A stretch of DNA of 38,417 nucleotides from Acidobacteriota bacterium (GTDB taxonomy: Bacteria; Acidobacteriota; Thermoanaerobaculia; Multivoradales; J023). The first letter of the stretch is position 1. The number at the start of each line of letters is the position of its first letter. The notes below the pieces were generated by a model that did no database searches, was not told where the DNA came from, and was given only the letters and a program-made list of their open reading frames with translations. The position numbers were made by a program, and so were the translations under genes. Positions 1 to 8,475 of the stretch are shown piece after piece. The DNA lies in the NCBI GenBank assembly GCA_029263395.1, contig JAJCXO010000172.1:1-38417 (forward strand), given 5' to 3'.

Positions 1-92
1 TTCCCAAACCCGCCCCGCCCTCCTACCTTCTCAACCCCCCCCCCACTCCCCGGGGGGGGCGGCGCCCCCCCCCCCACCACTGTGTTGCCTCT
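1..92. other. Low-complexity poly-C/poly-G window edge
   Basis: The first 92 bases contain long C runs, then an eight-G run and another long C run (about 35-76), unlike anything else in the window. No gene can be read here. The neighbouring protease ends with an in-frame stop at 93-95, directly after this tract. It is most likely a low-quality contig end, so the protease's 3' end should be treated with some caution. Confidence 0.6.
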
Positions 93-3000
93 CTACCAGG
101 CGCCGGTCAGCGGCTGGTCGCCGGACAGGCCGAAGCTGTAACCAAGGTCGGTGGCCGGGGTCCAGGTGCCTCCTTCGTCGAAGTCGAGCAAGAAGACACG
201 GTTCGACGGACGGTAGATACCGATGTTGTCATCGCCATCACCATTCCAATCACCGGCAAGCGGCGTGTCGCCGATCAGACCCATCAGATAGCCGAGGTCA
301 ACGCCGGGGTTATAGGCGCCGTTTTCGTTGGAGTCGAGCAAGAAGACACGGTTCGAAGGACGGTAGATACCGATGTCATCGTCACCGTCACCGTTCCAGT
401 CACCGATCAACGGCACATCGCCGACCAGCCCCAGCAAGTAGACCTGGTCAGTGACCGGGGTCCAACTGCCGCTCTCGTCGAGATCGAGCAGAAAGAGCCT
501 GCTGGCGGGCCGGTAGACTCCGATGTCGTCGTCGCCGTCGCCATTCCAGTCACCGATCAACGGCACATCGCCGACAACCCCCATCTGATAGGCCACGTCG
601 GTGGGCGGCGTCCAGCTGCCACTTTCGTCTACGTCGAGCAGAAAAAGCCGATTAGCGGGCCGGTAGACTCCGATGTCGTCATCACCGTCGCCATTCCAGT
701 CCCCCGTGATCGGCAGGTCGCCAACAACTCCAAACTGTGCTGCCTGGTCGGCCGGGGGATTCCATGTACCGCTGCCATCAACATCCATCAGGAACAGGCG
801 ATTGGGCGGGCGGTATGCACCGATACGATCGCTGCCAGGGGGCGGCCCGGTTGCAATGGTCAAGTTCCGCACCGAACTCCAGCTACCGTAGACGTTGCAG
901 CTACCAGCCGTATTGCGGCCCCGTACCCGCCACCAATACGTATCGTCGACGAGCGGCGAGGTTACTGTGTAATTGGAAGACGTGCGGAACAGATTGATCG
1001 CCGGGCTGCCAAACCCGGGACTATCGTCGACCTGGATCTGGTACTGATCGGAGCTGGCGGCCGAGTTCCAGTTGAAGAATGGCGTGTTGTCGCCGGTGGT
1101 GCTGCCATTGGCCGGCGACACCAGGGCCGGAGTGCCTGGGATCGCGCAGGATGGTGTATTGACGGTGACGAAGACGCCGCCGGGATACGGGCTCTCGTTG
1201 GCGTCATTGGAGTAGACCAACAGTCGCCGCGTAGATTGTCCAGGCGGGGCGCTGCCAAAGTCGACGGTCACCGTCACTTGCTGCGAACCGCCGCCGCCGA
1301 TGCTAAATGGCGCCGCTGGCGACCACGAGATCCAGGACGCTGATGCGTCGAGGGCAATTGCGGTGACGTTGAGAGTGAGATCGCCATCGTTGGAGATCGT
1401 GAACGACTGGGTGACGCCAGTGGTGACTTGGGCCACCGCCTGATCGAGGTTGATACGCCGCATATTGTTGACCGAGCCGCCCGAGCGGTTGTCGTCGACC
1501 GAGGTCGCGGTAGTGCGAAGCGTGCTCAGCACGTCGTCGACACTGAGGCCAGGGCTTGCTTGCTGCAGCACTGCCCAGGCGCCAGCGACATGAGGACTAG
1601 CCATCGATGTGCCGTTGAAGTTCGAAGTGCCGCCTCCCGGCACCGAGGAATTGATCGAAACTCCTGGCGCCAACAGGTCGAGGAATGTCGCGACGTTCGA
1701 AAACGACGCCACGGCATCGCCATCCGTGGTGGCTCCGACACTGACCGCCGTGGAGATACAACCCGGCGATCCCATGCTGTCGCGATAGCCCGAGTTACCA
1801 GCAGCGATCACCGTCGCGATACCGACCGAACGCAGATTGTCGATCGCCGCCTTGGTCGCGGTGTTGGCCGCATCGCAAGCCGCCTGCGTGAAGTATTGGC
1901 CGCCGCCCAGGCTCATGTTGGCGGCCGCGATATCGTAGGTAGTCCGCAGCGCGAACACCCGCTCCAGACCCCGTACCTGGTCCGAGACGTAAGACAAGAC
2001 ACACGGTGCCGGCGACGGACTACAGGTGGCCGCGCTGTCGAAACGCGAGAACACTTGGATCGCGATCAGATCGCTGCCGCGACCCACCCCGAAGTTCGGG
2101 CCGGTGACATTATCGCCTGCCACAGTTCCGGCCACATGCGTACCATGGTTGCAACCCGAAACCGATACTGAGCAGTTCACCCCCGAGCCTGACGCAGTAG
2201 AGCTCCCTACCCCGCCCGGGCAGACGCTGGTCGAGCTCCCACCCGTGGTCGAGTAGCAGGCTTCCGACACCACCTTGGAACCACCGGTCGAAAAGAAGGA
2301 ATGACTCTTGTCGACCCCGGTGTCGAGCACCGCGACGGTCAGGCCGGTACCGGTAAAACCAGCGCCCCAGGCCGTGGGTGATCCGATCACTAGATTGCTA
2401 CTCGCCATGAGCGGTGGCAATGCAACATCCTCCGCTATCGAACTCACTTCGGGAAAGGCAGCAAGCGCCACCATCGCCTCGTGGCTGAGTTCGAGGGCGA
2501 GGAAAGGGATGTACTCGTAACGGACGACAACTTCATGAGATAGGCCGGACAGACCGGCCAGCAGTTCATCCTGAAGGTCGCGGATGGCCTGGCGCTGGGC
2601 GACAACCGCTTGCTCGTCGAGTCGGCGTCCCTCGGGTTCGAAGTCCATATCCAATCCGACGATCACCCGCACCGACCCCGCCTTCTCGGCTTGGCCTGTC
2701 AGTTCGGCAAGCCGTTCGAAGTGCTGGGCCAAAACCTCACCATCGTCGTTGAACAATTGGTACGTTGCCACGTCCGACCGGCTGGTGACCAGCGTCGAAC
2801 CGGCTGCGGTCCCCGAGACTCCGCGACGACGGCTCTCGGTGAAACTCAAACTCAGCGGTTCGATACGGATGTCAGGCGGATCGTTGGGATCCGACACCGT
2901 GTAGTTGCGGAAAGTGTTGTTGTTGCTCTCGTTGCTCTCTGGGATCGTACCGTCAGGATCAACCTCGCCGTGCAGACTATGGACACCGGCCCCCAAACTA

Positions 3001-4064
3001 ATCGGCGAGTTACAGTAGCCAATCCAGCCACCCGGTGACACATTGGTGGCAGTTGTGAAGCTACAAAGGAACGAACCGTTGAGGTTGAGCTGCCACAGCT
3101 TGCCGGTGACGCTGGCATCGTTGATGTTGTAGTCGAAGTGCGGGTAGAGCACATCGCTCGGCGTCGGGTTGGTCACGACACTGCCACCACCAGCCGGCTG
3201 GTCGCGGAAGTAGACGTTGACCGCCTGCATGTCAGGCTGGGCCGAAACCTGCTTCTCGATCAGAATATTGTCGACATAAGCCCCTTCGAAATTGTTGACT
3301 GTAGAGTCGCTGTTGAAAACCACCGCAAACCACACGTTGGGCTGGCCGGTAAGATCACCGAGTGTTGGGACGTTGCCAAAATCGAGTTCGCGCAACGACC
3401 AGCCAGTGTTGGCGGTCAGGCGCTGGCCGTTGTAGTTGACACCATTGATCGAGGCGCCCCAGAACACGTAGTCATAAGGTATGTCCGGCCGCTCGGTTTC
3501 GCTCCACAGCCGCAGCTCGGCCCGCGCCGCTGAAGCGTCGGCAAGACTGAACGGGCCAAAAATCATCCAGCTGTTCATGTCGTTGTCATAGGTGCCACAG
3601 TCTGTCTGATCGCCGATATCGGCGCACCAGATCGACCATGAGCCAGCATAGGACCGGCAGCTGAGGTCGTCCCAATAGTCGAGTCCGCCCGTACTATTGT
3701 TGTCTTGGGTGTCCCAGCTGTTGTCAGCAGGAAAGCTGCCCTCAGCGGTCTCCGACAAGATTGTCGTCCAGCCGGGCGTTCCCTGAGGCTCTACTACTGC
3801 CGACTTTGCAGGGTCTCCCGGATCGGCATCACCCAAGAGACTCGGGCTGCGGATCCAGCGGTCGGCGCTGGCTGACAGCTTCAATTCCATGGCGGCTTGA
3901 TCTGCTGGCGGCGCGATGGCAAGCTGATTACCACTGTCACCTTGGGCGCCAGCTGCTGGTGACAGCAGGCTGATCACGACAAGCGTGATCAAGCGTGTCA
4001 CACCCCTAGTCAACTGTGCAGAACTCAAGAGGTTGAATAGTCGTTTCGAAACGTTGGCCAACAT
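93..4064 (-). CDS. Secreted subtilisin-like (S8) serine protease with C-terminal FG-GAP-like repeats
   Basis: This 1,323-residue exported protease probably degrades proteins outside the cell or at its surface. An N-terminal signal segment (about 1-41) is followed by a MAM/concanavalin-like region (about 100-270), a CARDB-like domain (about 278-395) and an inhibitor-I9-like propeptide (about 450-560). The catalytic domain (about 570-870) shows Asp581 in VLDTGVD, His640 in HGTHVAG, the oxyanion Asn in AAGNSG, and Ser820 in GTSMASPH, so the triad is intact. A choice-of-anchor-D/Ig-like domain and an fn3-like domain follow. The last 245 residues are five 50-residue repeats with a GDWNGDGDDDIG(V/I)YRP core, which probably bind calcium. 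The start is an ATG preceded by GGGGAG on the coding strand, with good spacing. A Tyr/Trp-rich repeat end and a terminal Trp suggest the C-terminus is natural despite the odd bases after the stop. Confidence 0.93.
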   Translation of the reverse strand: MLANVSKRLFNLLSSAQLTRGVTRLITLVVISLLSPAAGAQGDSGNQLAIAPPADQAAMELKLSASADRWIRSPSLLGDADPGDPAKSAVVEPQGTPGWTTILSETAEGSFPADNSWDTQDNNSTGGLDYWDDLSCRSYAGSWSIWCADIGDQTDCGTYDNDMNSWMIFGPFSLADASAARAELRLWSETERPDIPYDYVFWGASINGVNYNGQRLTANTGWSLRELDFGNVPTLGDLTGQPNVWFAVVFNSDSTVNNFEGAYVDNILIEKQVSAQPDMQAVNVYFRDQPAGGGSVVTNPTPSDVLYPHFDYNINDASVTGKLWQLNLNGSFLCSFTTATNVSPGGWIGYCNSPISLGAGVHSLHGEVDPDGTIPESNESNNNTFRNYTVSDPNDPPDIRIEPLSLSFTESRRRGVSGTAAGSTLVTSRSDVATYQLFNDDGEVLAQHFERLAELTGQAEKAGSVRVIVGLDMDFEPEGRRLDEQAVVAQRQAIRDLQDELLAGLSGLSHEVVVRYEYIPFLALELSHEAMVALAAFPEVSSIAEDVALPPLMASSNLVIGSPTAWGAGFTGTGLTVAVLDTGVDKSHSFFSTGGSKVVSEACYSTTGGSSTSVCPGGVGSSTASGSGVNCSVSVSGCNHGTHVAGTVAGDNVTGPNFGVGRGSDLIAIQVFSRFDSAATCSPSPAPCVLSYVSDQVRGLERVFALRTTYDIAAANMSLGGGQYFTQAACDAANTATKAAIDNLRSVGIATVIAAGNSGYRDSMGSPGCISTAVSVGATTDGDAVASFSNVATFLDLLAPGVSINSSVPGGGTSNFNGTSMASPHVAGAWAVLQQASPGLSVDDVLSTLRTTATSVDDNRSGGSVNNMRRINLDQAVAQVTTGVTQSFTISNDGDLTLNVTAIALDASASWISWSPAAPFSIGGGGSQQVTVTVDFGSAPPGQSTRRLLVYSNDANESPYPGGVFVTVNTPSCAIPGTPALVSPANGSTTGDNTPFFNWNSAASSDQYQIQVDDSPGFGSPAINLFRTSSNYTVTSPLVDDTYWWRVRGRNTAGSCNVYGSWSSVRNLTIATGPPPGSDRIGAYRPPNRLFLMDVDGSGTWNPPADQAAQFGVVGDLPITGDWNGDGDDDIGVYRPANRLFLLDVDESGSWTPPTDVAYQMGVVGDVPLIGDWNGDGDDDIGVYRPASRLFLLDLDESGSWTPVTDQVYLLGLVGDVPLIGDWNGDGDDDIGIYRPSNRVFLLDSNENGAYNPGVDLGYLMGLIGDTPLAGDWNGDGDDNIGIYRPSNRVFLLDFDEGGTWTPATDLGYSFGLSGDQPLTGAW
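96..830 (-). repeat. Five 150-bp coding repeats (50-aa FG-GAP-like units)
   Basis: Each unit encodes about 50 residues with the core GDWNGDGDDDIGVYRP, then RLFLLD and a short SGSW-TP segment. The first unit begins at RIGAYRPP and the last closes with GDQPLTGAW. Asp/Gly/Asn-rich loops of this type bind calcium in FG-GAP and thrombospondin-3-like repeats. The periodic Trp and Tyr residues fit a beta-propeller or solenoid. High identity between the central units indicates recent duplication. Confidence 0.85.
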
Positions 4065-4463
4065 TTTTTTCTCCCCAATCTAAAGAAATAAAACCGACGG
4101 CTCTGGTCAGCGGCAAACCTGCCCCGACGAAGCCCTACCTATCCAGCAGCCGATTCGGCTGTCGACCAAAGAGGCGCTGGCACCAGACACTGAAGCCTAG
4201 CGAGGTACCCCGAGGGAACTCTCTACTCTCGATCTACTCCCAACATAACACTTTATTTTCAACGCTTAGTCTTCAGAAGACTTTATCTTCAAAGAGATAT
4301 CTTCAGAAAGACTTCTCAAAAAAAAGAACCTCCAAAGAAGGCATGACCTAAAAGGACCTACCACCTTCCAATAATCTAATGTTTATATCAGATCGCGCCC
4401 AGACATGCAACAGATCCGGACGAAGACGGAACCGGACTGGTCAACTCCCCGCTCAACCAATGC
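4065..4463. other. AT-rich intergenic region upstream of the protease gene
   Basis: I see no gene in these 399 bases. Bases 4245-4385 are strikingly AT-rich compared with the surrounding DNA. Bases 4268-4282 form a 15-nt palindrome with 7-base arms (AGTCTTC-A-GAAGACT), and TCTTCAGAA recurs at about 4310. A second compact dyad, CAGCCGA-T-TCGGCTG, lies at 4147-4161 in the protease leader. The promoter of the minus-strand protease gene probably lies here. I could not assign convincing -35 and -10 boxes. Confidence 0.5.
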
Positions 4464-4877
4464 TCAAGGTTTTCGAAACTGAGCGACAAAAGCGTCGAAG
4501 GCTCTGCGATCCGACCCGTTGCGAAGGATGAACCGACGCTGGGAATCTCCCTCGCGGATGTGGAACATGCCAGTCCCCATCTGGCGCTTGCTAGTGTGGG
4601 CGGCAGTGTTCGCCTCCAAGCCGCACAACCGCACAAACAGCGCCTCGATCTGATTGGGATCGAGTGATCCCTCGTTCGGCCTGCCACCGCTGTAGGTACC
4701 CGATGAGCTCTCACTGGGCGTGACCGGGTCGTAAACGAATCTCGCCTCGCCGTCCTCAGCTTGCCAGAACCGGTAGCCATTGCTGCTTTGGTCCCAGTAG
4801 CTTACGGACCATGTGTTGTCTGGCGTCGAGTCTTGTGGGTTGGGGGCTCGAGTATCGGCGTCTTGTGGGTTTGTCAT
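4464..4877 (-). CDS. Hypothetical protein, 137 aa
   Basis: I do not recognise this family. The predicted soluble protein starts MTNPQDADTRAPNPQ, with an Asn/Pro/Asp-rich leader, and lacks a signal peptide or membrane helix. The body has an aromatic strand segment (WSVSYWDQ, YRFWQAEDGEARFVYDP) near 20-50. It ends in a basic segment containing FHIRE, RFILRNGSDRRAFDAFVAQFRKP, which looks like a small beta-rich fold with a C-terminal helix. The frame is open further upstream to 4985, but those 36 residues are Arg-rich and unlike a protein N-terminus, so the ATG at 4877 is preferred. It lies upstream of the protease on the same strand, separated by about 400 bases, and diverges from the haloperoxidase. 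Confidence 0.6.
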   Translation of the reverse strand: MTNPQDADTRAPNPQDSTPDNTWSVSYWDQSSNGYRFWQAEDGEARFVYDPVTPSESSSGTYSGGRPNEGSLDPNQIEALFVRLCGLEANTAAHTSKRQMGTGMFHIREGDSQRRFILRNGSDRRAFDAFVAQFRKP

Positions 4878-5101
4878 GCGGCCTTTTCTACCACGCTGCC
4901 GGTGCCTTCGTCTCTGCTCTTCATGCCTGGCTCCGTTGCGGAGAGCCAGGTAGACAACTGGGGATGACCGAACCCGTATCGGCATCTACCTTCTTGCGGC
5001 TGCCGAAATACCAATTTGTACAACTTCTTTTCAAGCGACTCAAAGTAGACTCTAGCAACACCGAGCTGGCTCGAAGAGCCATCATCCATAGGAGAAAATC
5101 T
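4878..5101. promoter_or_regulatory. Divergent intergenic region with haloperoxidase RBS
   Basis: These 224 bases separate the divergent 137-aa gene and the haloperoxidase gene and must hold both promoters. TAGGAGAA at 5089-5096 is a good ribosome binding site for the ATG at 5102. It decides that start over longer in-frame options reaching back to 4811. No confident promoter boxes were found. Confidence 0.5.
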
Positions 5102-6826
5102 ATGTCAGGGACGACAGACGCTACCTCAGTCAACGGCAACGAAACGACGGTTGATACCGAGCTCGAACCATCCACCTCAGGTCTCTCGCGGCGAGGATTC
5201 TTGCACGGCGCGGGAGTGTTGGGAGCGACCAGCCTGGCCGGCGGCGCCACGCTGCTGACGCCGGGGTCGGTGGAAGCCGAGGAACGCGGTCCACTGCCCA
5301 AACGGCTGCGACAACTGAATGCCTTCCGTGTGCGCAACCGGGCAGCGCGCAATCTCTACGATCCCAACTTGCCAGACCAGGAATGCAACGGCGACGAGAC
5401 CGCCTACGCCGATCGCCGCGCCAGCTTTTTCAAGACCTTGCCACAAAACAATCTTGGCGAAGTTGATTCCGCGGCCTACGACATGTACCTCAATGCCCTG
5501 CAGACCGGCGCGCAGAGTGACTTCGACGCGATCCCGCTATCGCCCCAATCCGATCGCAAACTGGCCAATCCGTTGGCAGCGTACTCCTACGAGATGACCG
5601 GTGGCGATGGTCACAGCTCGCGCTTGCCGCCCGCACCGGCCTTTGCCAGCGCCTTCACCGCAGCCGAAATGGCCGAGGTCTACTGGCAGGCACTGACCCG
5701 CGATGTTTCATTCAACGACTACGGTAGCGACCCTCTGGTGGCCGCCGCGGTGGCCGATCTCAATGGCTTCTCGGCAATCATCGGACCCACCATGGATGGT
5801 CTGATTACACCCGGTACACTCTTTCGCGGCGAAACATCGGGCGACTTGATCGGCCCCTACATCTCTCAGTTCCTTTGGCACGACATCCCCTTCGGACAGC
5901 GGGCCCTCGACCAGATGTACAACCGGCCGCTGGCCGGTGATGATTTTATGGTCGACTACAACGAGTGGCTGGCCATTCAGCGCGGTGCTGCGCCGCTGGT
6001 TTCGAATACTTTTGATCCGACACCGCGGTACATCAGCAGCAACCGCGGCCTCGGCGAATGGGTGCATTCTGACTTCACCTATCAGGCGTACCAGAGCGCG
6101 GCATTGATCATGCTCAGTTTCGGCTCTGCGGCTCTGTCCGAGCGTAATCCCTACAAGAACTCCACCAACCAGGGTGCCTTCGTCACCTTCGGCGGCCCGC
6201 AGGTGCTCGACTTGGTGACCAAGGCGGCGGTCGTCAGCCTGAAGGCAGCGTGGTACCAGAAGTGGCTGGTGCATCGCCGGCTTCGTCCGGAGGTGTTTGC
6301 AGCCCGGGTTGAGAACCAACAAAACGGTACCAAACCTTACGGTGTCCACAGCGACATCCTCAACTCGGACGCCGTGGCCCGCGTGCTGGCAGCCAACGGC
6401 AACACCTTGTTGCCGCTGGCCTTCCCGGAAGGCTCGCCGACCCATCCGTCCTACCCTGCCGGCCATGCCACCATCGCCGGTGCCTGCTGCACCGTGCTCA
6501 AGGCCTTTTTCGACGAGTCCTACGTCATCCCATCGCCGGTCGTCGCCTCGGCTGACGGCCTGGCCCTCGATCCGTGGACCGGTGACGATCTGACGCTGGG
6601 CAACGAGATCAACAAACTCGCCAACAACGTCTCGATCGGTCGCGACGCCGCCGGCGTGCACTATCGCACCGACGGCGTCGACGGCGTGGTTGCCGGCGAG
6701 CAGGTGGCGATCGACATGTTGCGCGACTACAGCACCACCTTTGTCGAGGTCGCAGACGGCTTCGAGCTGACTCGCTTCGACGGCCAACGCATCCTGATCA
6801 GCAAGGGCGACATCATCGAACTTTGA
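5102..6826 (+). CDS. Tat-exported vanadium-dependent haloperoxidase
   Basis: This 574-residue enzyme belongs to the vanadium haloperoxidase/PAP2 superfamily, which uses vanadate and peroxide to oxidise halides. A twin-arginine signal (SRRGFLH, 29-35) with a following hydrophobic stretch indicates export of the folded protein. The vanadate-site residues are visible in order: Lys387 and Arg395 (KWLVHRRLRP), His448 and His455 (HPSYPAGH), Arg514 and His520 (GRDAAGVH). The Lys-to-Arg spacing of eight and a His seven residues before the vanadate-ligand-region His match algal bromoperoxidases better than fungal chloroperoxidases. The usual Ser of the PSGH motif is Ala453 here. The start is fixed by TAGGAGAA upstream. 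A strong hairpin follows the stop, so the gene appears monocistronic. A plain acid phosphatase of the same fold is less likely, given the Tat signal and length. Confidence 0.92.
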   Translation: MSGTTDATSVNGNETTVDTELEPSTSGLSRRGFLHGAGVLGATSLAGGATLLTPGSVEAEERGPLPKRLRQLNAFRVRNRAARNLYDPNLPDQECNGDETAYADRRASFFKTLPQNNLGEVDSAAYDMYLNALQTGAQSDFDAIPLSPQSDRKLANPLAAYSYEMTGGDGHSSRLPPAPAFASAFTAAEMAEVYWQALTRDVSFNDYGSDPLVAAAVADLNGFSAIIGPTMDGLITPGTLFRGETSGDLIGPYISQFLWHDIPFGQRALDQMYNRPLAGDDFMVDYNEWLAIQRGAAPLVSNTFDPTPRYISSNRGLGEWVHSDFTYQAYQSAALIMLSFGSAALSERNPYKNSTNQGAFVTFGGPQVLDLVTKAAVVSLKAAWYQKWLVHRRLRPEVFAARVENQQNGTKPYGVHSDILNSDAVARVLAANGNTLLPLAFPEGSPTHPSYPAGHATIAGACCTVLKAFFDESYVIPSPVVASADGLALDPWTGDDLTLGNEINKLANNVSIGRDAAGVHYRTDGVDGVVAGEQVAIDMLRDYSTTFVEVADGFELTRFDGQRILISKGDIIEL

Positions 6827-6841
6827 GCTCCTTGTGATGGA

Positions 6842-6881
6842 CCGTGGGGCGGCGGCGGAGGCCGGACATGCCGCCCCATGG
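6842..6881 (+). terminator. Hairpin after the haloperoxidase gene
   Basis: CCGTGGGGCGGC (6842-6853) pairs with GCCGCCCCATGG (6870-6881), giving a 12-bp stem with one G-U pair and a 16-nt loop, 15 bases after the stop codon. There is no U tract after it. It may act as a transcript-end or 3'-stabilising structure rather than a classic intrinsic terminator. Confidence 0.5.
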
Positions 6882-7030
6882 TCAGCCACGGCGATACCGC
6901 ACATCGAGGTAGTTGCTGTCTGCCCCTTGGGGTATGGGAAGCCCGCCCGCGACCAGCGAAGATTCAGTTGGAGACGTGGTTGGCACCCGGCGGACCATCT
7001 CCCCAACACTTCTGCCAAAGGAGCGGAGCC

Positions 7031-7579
7031 ATGAAGACCATGAAGGCCCGAGACCTTATGACACGCTACGTCTTGACGGTCACTGAGTCCATGCAGGTGG
7101 CTGAGTTGGCGTCCTTCTTCACGGAGAACGAGATCACTGGCGCCGCAGTGAAGAACGCACAAGGAAAGTTGGTTGGTGTCGTTTCCTTGTCCGACCTCGC
7201 AATGCATGCCAGCAAGCGTGACGACATCGTGCGCAGTGAGTTCAATCCGGACTTCTACGTCCGTGGCTGGGAAGAGATCTACAACCGAGAGGAAGTGGCG
7301 GGTCTCCATGTCGAGCAAATGGATGTACTGATCCGTGACGTCATGAATCCGGCGGTGTACTCGGTGACCGAGGACACCCAGATTGCCGAGATTGCACAAA
7401 GGATGCTCGAGTTGCGGATCCATCGCATGTTCGTGATGCGTGGGGATGAGCTGACCGGCATCGTCTCGACCACCGACTTCCTGCGCTTGTTTGTCGACGA
7501 GCCACCCGCTGTGATGGCTGACCCTGGATCTGACGCTGAGTCAGTGCGCTGGGCTGGATCCGCTGAGGTTCCGTCCTGA
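7031..7579 (+). CDS. Two-CBS-domain protein
   Basis: This 182-residue cytoplasmic protein consists almost entirely of a CBS pair (Bateman module), which normally binds adenine nucleotides and acts as an energy or redox sensor. CBS1 spans about 4-60 (KARDLMTRYVLTV ... GVVSLSDLA). CBS2 spans about 95-155 (IRDVMNPAVYSV ... GIVSTTDFLRLF). A 35-residue linker containing FYVRGWEEIYNREE separates them, and an acidic tail follows. The ATG at 7031 is preceded by AAGGAGCGG, so the longer upstream frame from 6878, which crosses the haloperoxidase hairpin, is rejected. No effector domain is fused, so its target cannot be told from this sequence. Confidence 0.9.
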   Translation: MKTMKARDLMTRYVLTVTESMQVAELASFFTENEITGAAVKNAQGKLVGVVSLSDLAMHASKRDDIVRSEFNPDFYVRGWEEIYNREEVAGLHVEQMDVLIRDVMNPAVYSVTEDTQIAEIAQRMLELRIHRMFVMRGDELTGIVSTTDFLRLFVDEPPAVMADPGSDAESVRWAGSAEVPS

Positions 7580-7586
7580 TCGACAG

Positions 7587-7622
7587 GGTGACGTCACGCA
7601 AGCCGGTGACGTCACGCAAGCC
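7587..7622. promoter_or_regulatory. Two tandem 18-bp repeats, each with a GTGACGTCAC palindrome
   Basis: GGTGACGTCACGCAAGCC occurs twice back to back (7587-7604 and 7605-7622). Each copy contains the perfect 10-bp palindrome GTGACGTCAC, and their centres are 18 bp apart. The pair lies just after the CBS gene and 44 bases before the Uma2-family start, where an operator for a dimeric regulator would be expected. The regulator is unknown. Confidence 0.5.
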
Positions 7623-7665
7623 CCCGCTCAGCAGGCTGACCGAGGCTGCATGATAGGCTTGTTGA

Positions 7666-8475
7666 ATGGGTCAGAAGCTACGCTATCCGACTTCCCGACG
7701 TTTCCGAGCCGACGAGATCTGCGAAGGGGACCGGGTCGAATTGTCGAAAGGTACCGCCATCTGGTGCTCGCCCACCGGAGGCCGAGGTTCGGACGCAGCA
7801 GCAACCGGTGCTGCGGTCCTGAAGAGTGACCCCGATGTCGACTCAGCGGGAGTCGACACCGGCTATTCGCCGACCCCCGACACCTTGCGTGCTCCCGACG
7901 TCGCGGTGGGTAATGTTCCGCTGGAGCCTGGCTGGGTGCAAGGTGTACCGCCACTAGCTGTGGAGTATGCCGACACCGGCCAGAACGAGAAGGATCTCGC
8001 CGTTAAGATCCAGGAACTGCTGGGGGCTGGCACACAGTACGTCTGGGTCGTTCGACTCACCGGTCCGCTTCGGGTCGAGGTCCATCAACCAGACCAGGAA
8101 ATGCGTCTAGCCAATCCGGGCGAGGAGTTGAAGGCCCCCGGGATCCTGCGCAATCCAGTACCGGTCGAGGCGCTCTACGATTGGCGCGTCGGACAAGAGG
8201 TAACGTTGCGCAACCTACTGCAACGCCATGGCTTCGAAAGCCTCGAAACGGTCCAGGCAGAGGGCGAAGCCCAAGGGCGGGCAGAGGGCGAAGCCCAAGG
8301 GCGCACCGAAGGCATGGTGACGTCGCTGCTGGCGTTCCTGGACGGACGTGGCCTGAAACCGACCCTGGAGCAGCAACAACACATCTCGGAGACGACGGAC
8401 TTCGCCACCCTCGACACCTGGGTGCGACGGGCCGCGATCGTTGAGTCGATCGACGCGTTGTTGGCAGCAGACTGA
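7666..8475 (+). CDS. Uma2-family (DUF820) PD-(D/E)XK-like protein
   Basis: This 269-residue protein has an Uma2-type restriction-endonuclease fold in its N-terminal two thirds. The expected catalytic elements are Asp78 in RAPDVAV, Glu100 in LAVEY, and Lys114 in the following helix (DLAVKIQELLGAGTQYVWVV), which matches the E...K...G-x-x-x-Y-W pattern of the family. Residues about 195-215 are two copies of an EGEAQGR(A/T) unit, followed by a helical C-terminus. Tails of this kind occur on many DUF820 and transposase-like proteins. No clear Shine-Dalgarno sequence precedes the ATG at 7666. The biological role of most Uma2 proteins is unproven. Endonuclease activity is inferred from the fold alone. 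No toxin, antitoxin or methylase partner is adjacent. Confidence 0.8.
   Translation: MGQKLRYPTSRRFRADEICEGDRVELSKGTAIWCSPTGGRGSDAAATGAAVLKSDPDVDSAGVDTGYSPTPDTLRAPDVAVGNVPLEPGWVQGVPPLAVEYADTGQNEKDLAVKIQELLGAGTQYVWVVRLTGPLRVEVHQPDQEMRLANPGEELKAPGILRNPVPVEALYDWRVGQEVTLRNLLQRHGFESLETVQAEGEAQGRAEGEAQGRTEGMVTSLLAFLDGRGLKPTLEQQQHISETTDFATLDTWVRRAAIVESIDALLAAD
8257..8304 (+). repeat. Two 24-bp tandem repeats inside the Uma2-family gene
   Basis: The 24-bp unit beginning GCAGAGGGCGAAGCC occurs at 8257-8280 and 8281-8304 and differs only at its last base. It encodes AEGEAQGR twice and is followed by a shorter degenerate third copy (TEG). The length keeps the frame, so copy number can vary without breaking the protein. 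Confidence 0.85.

Noticed and set aside
5708-7423. A 571-residue minus-strand open frame across the haloperoxidase and CBS genes
   Set aside because: It is the antisense shadow of two well-supported genes. Its composition, rich in His, Gly and Val, has no recognisable motif.
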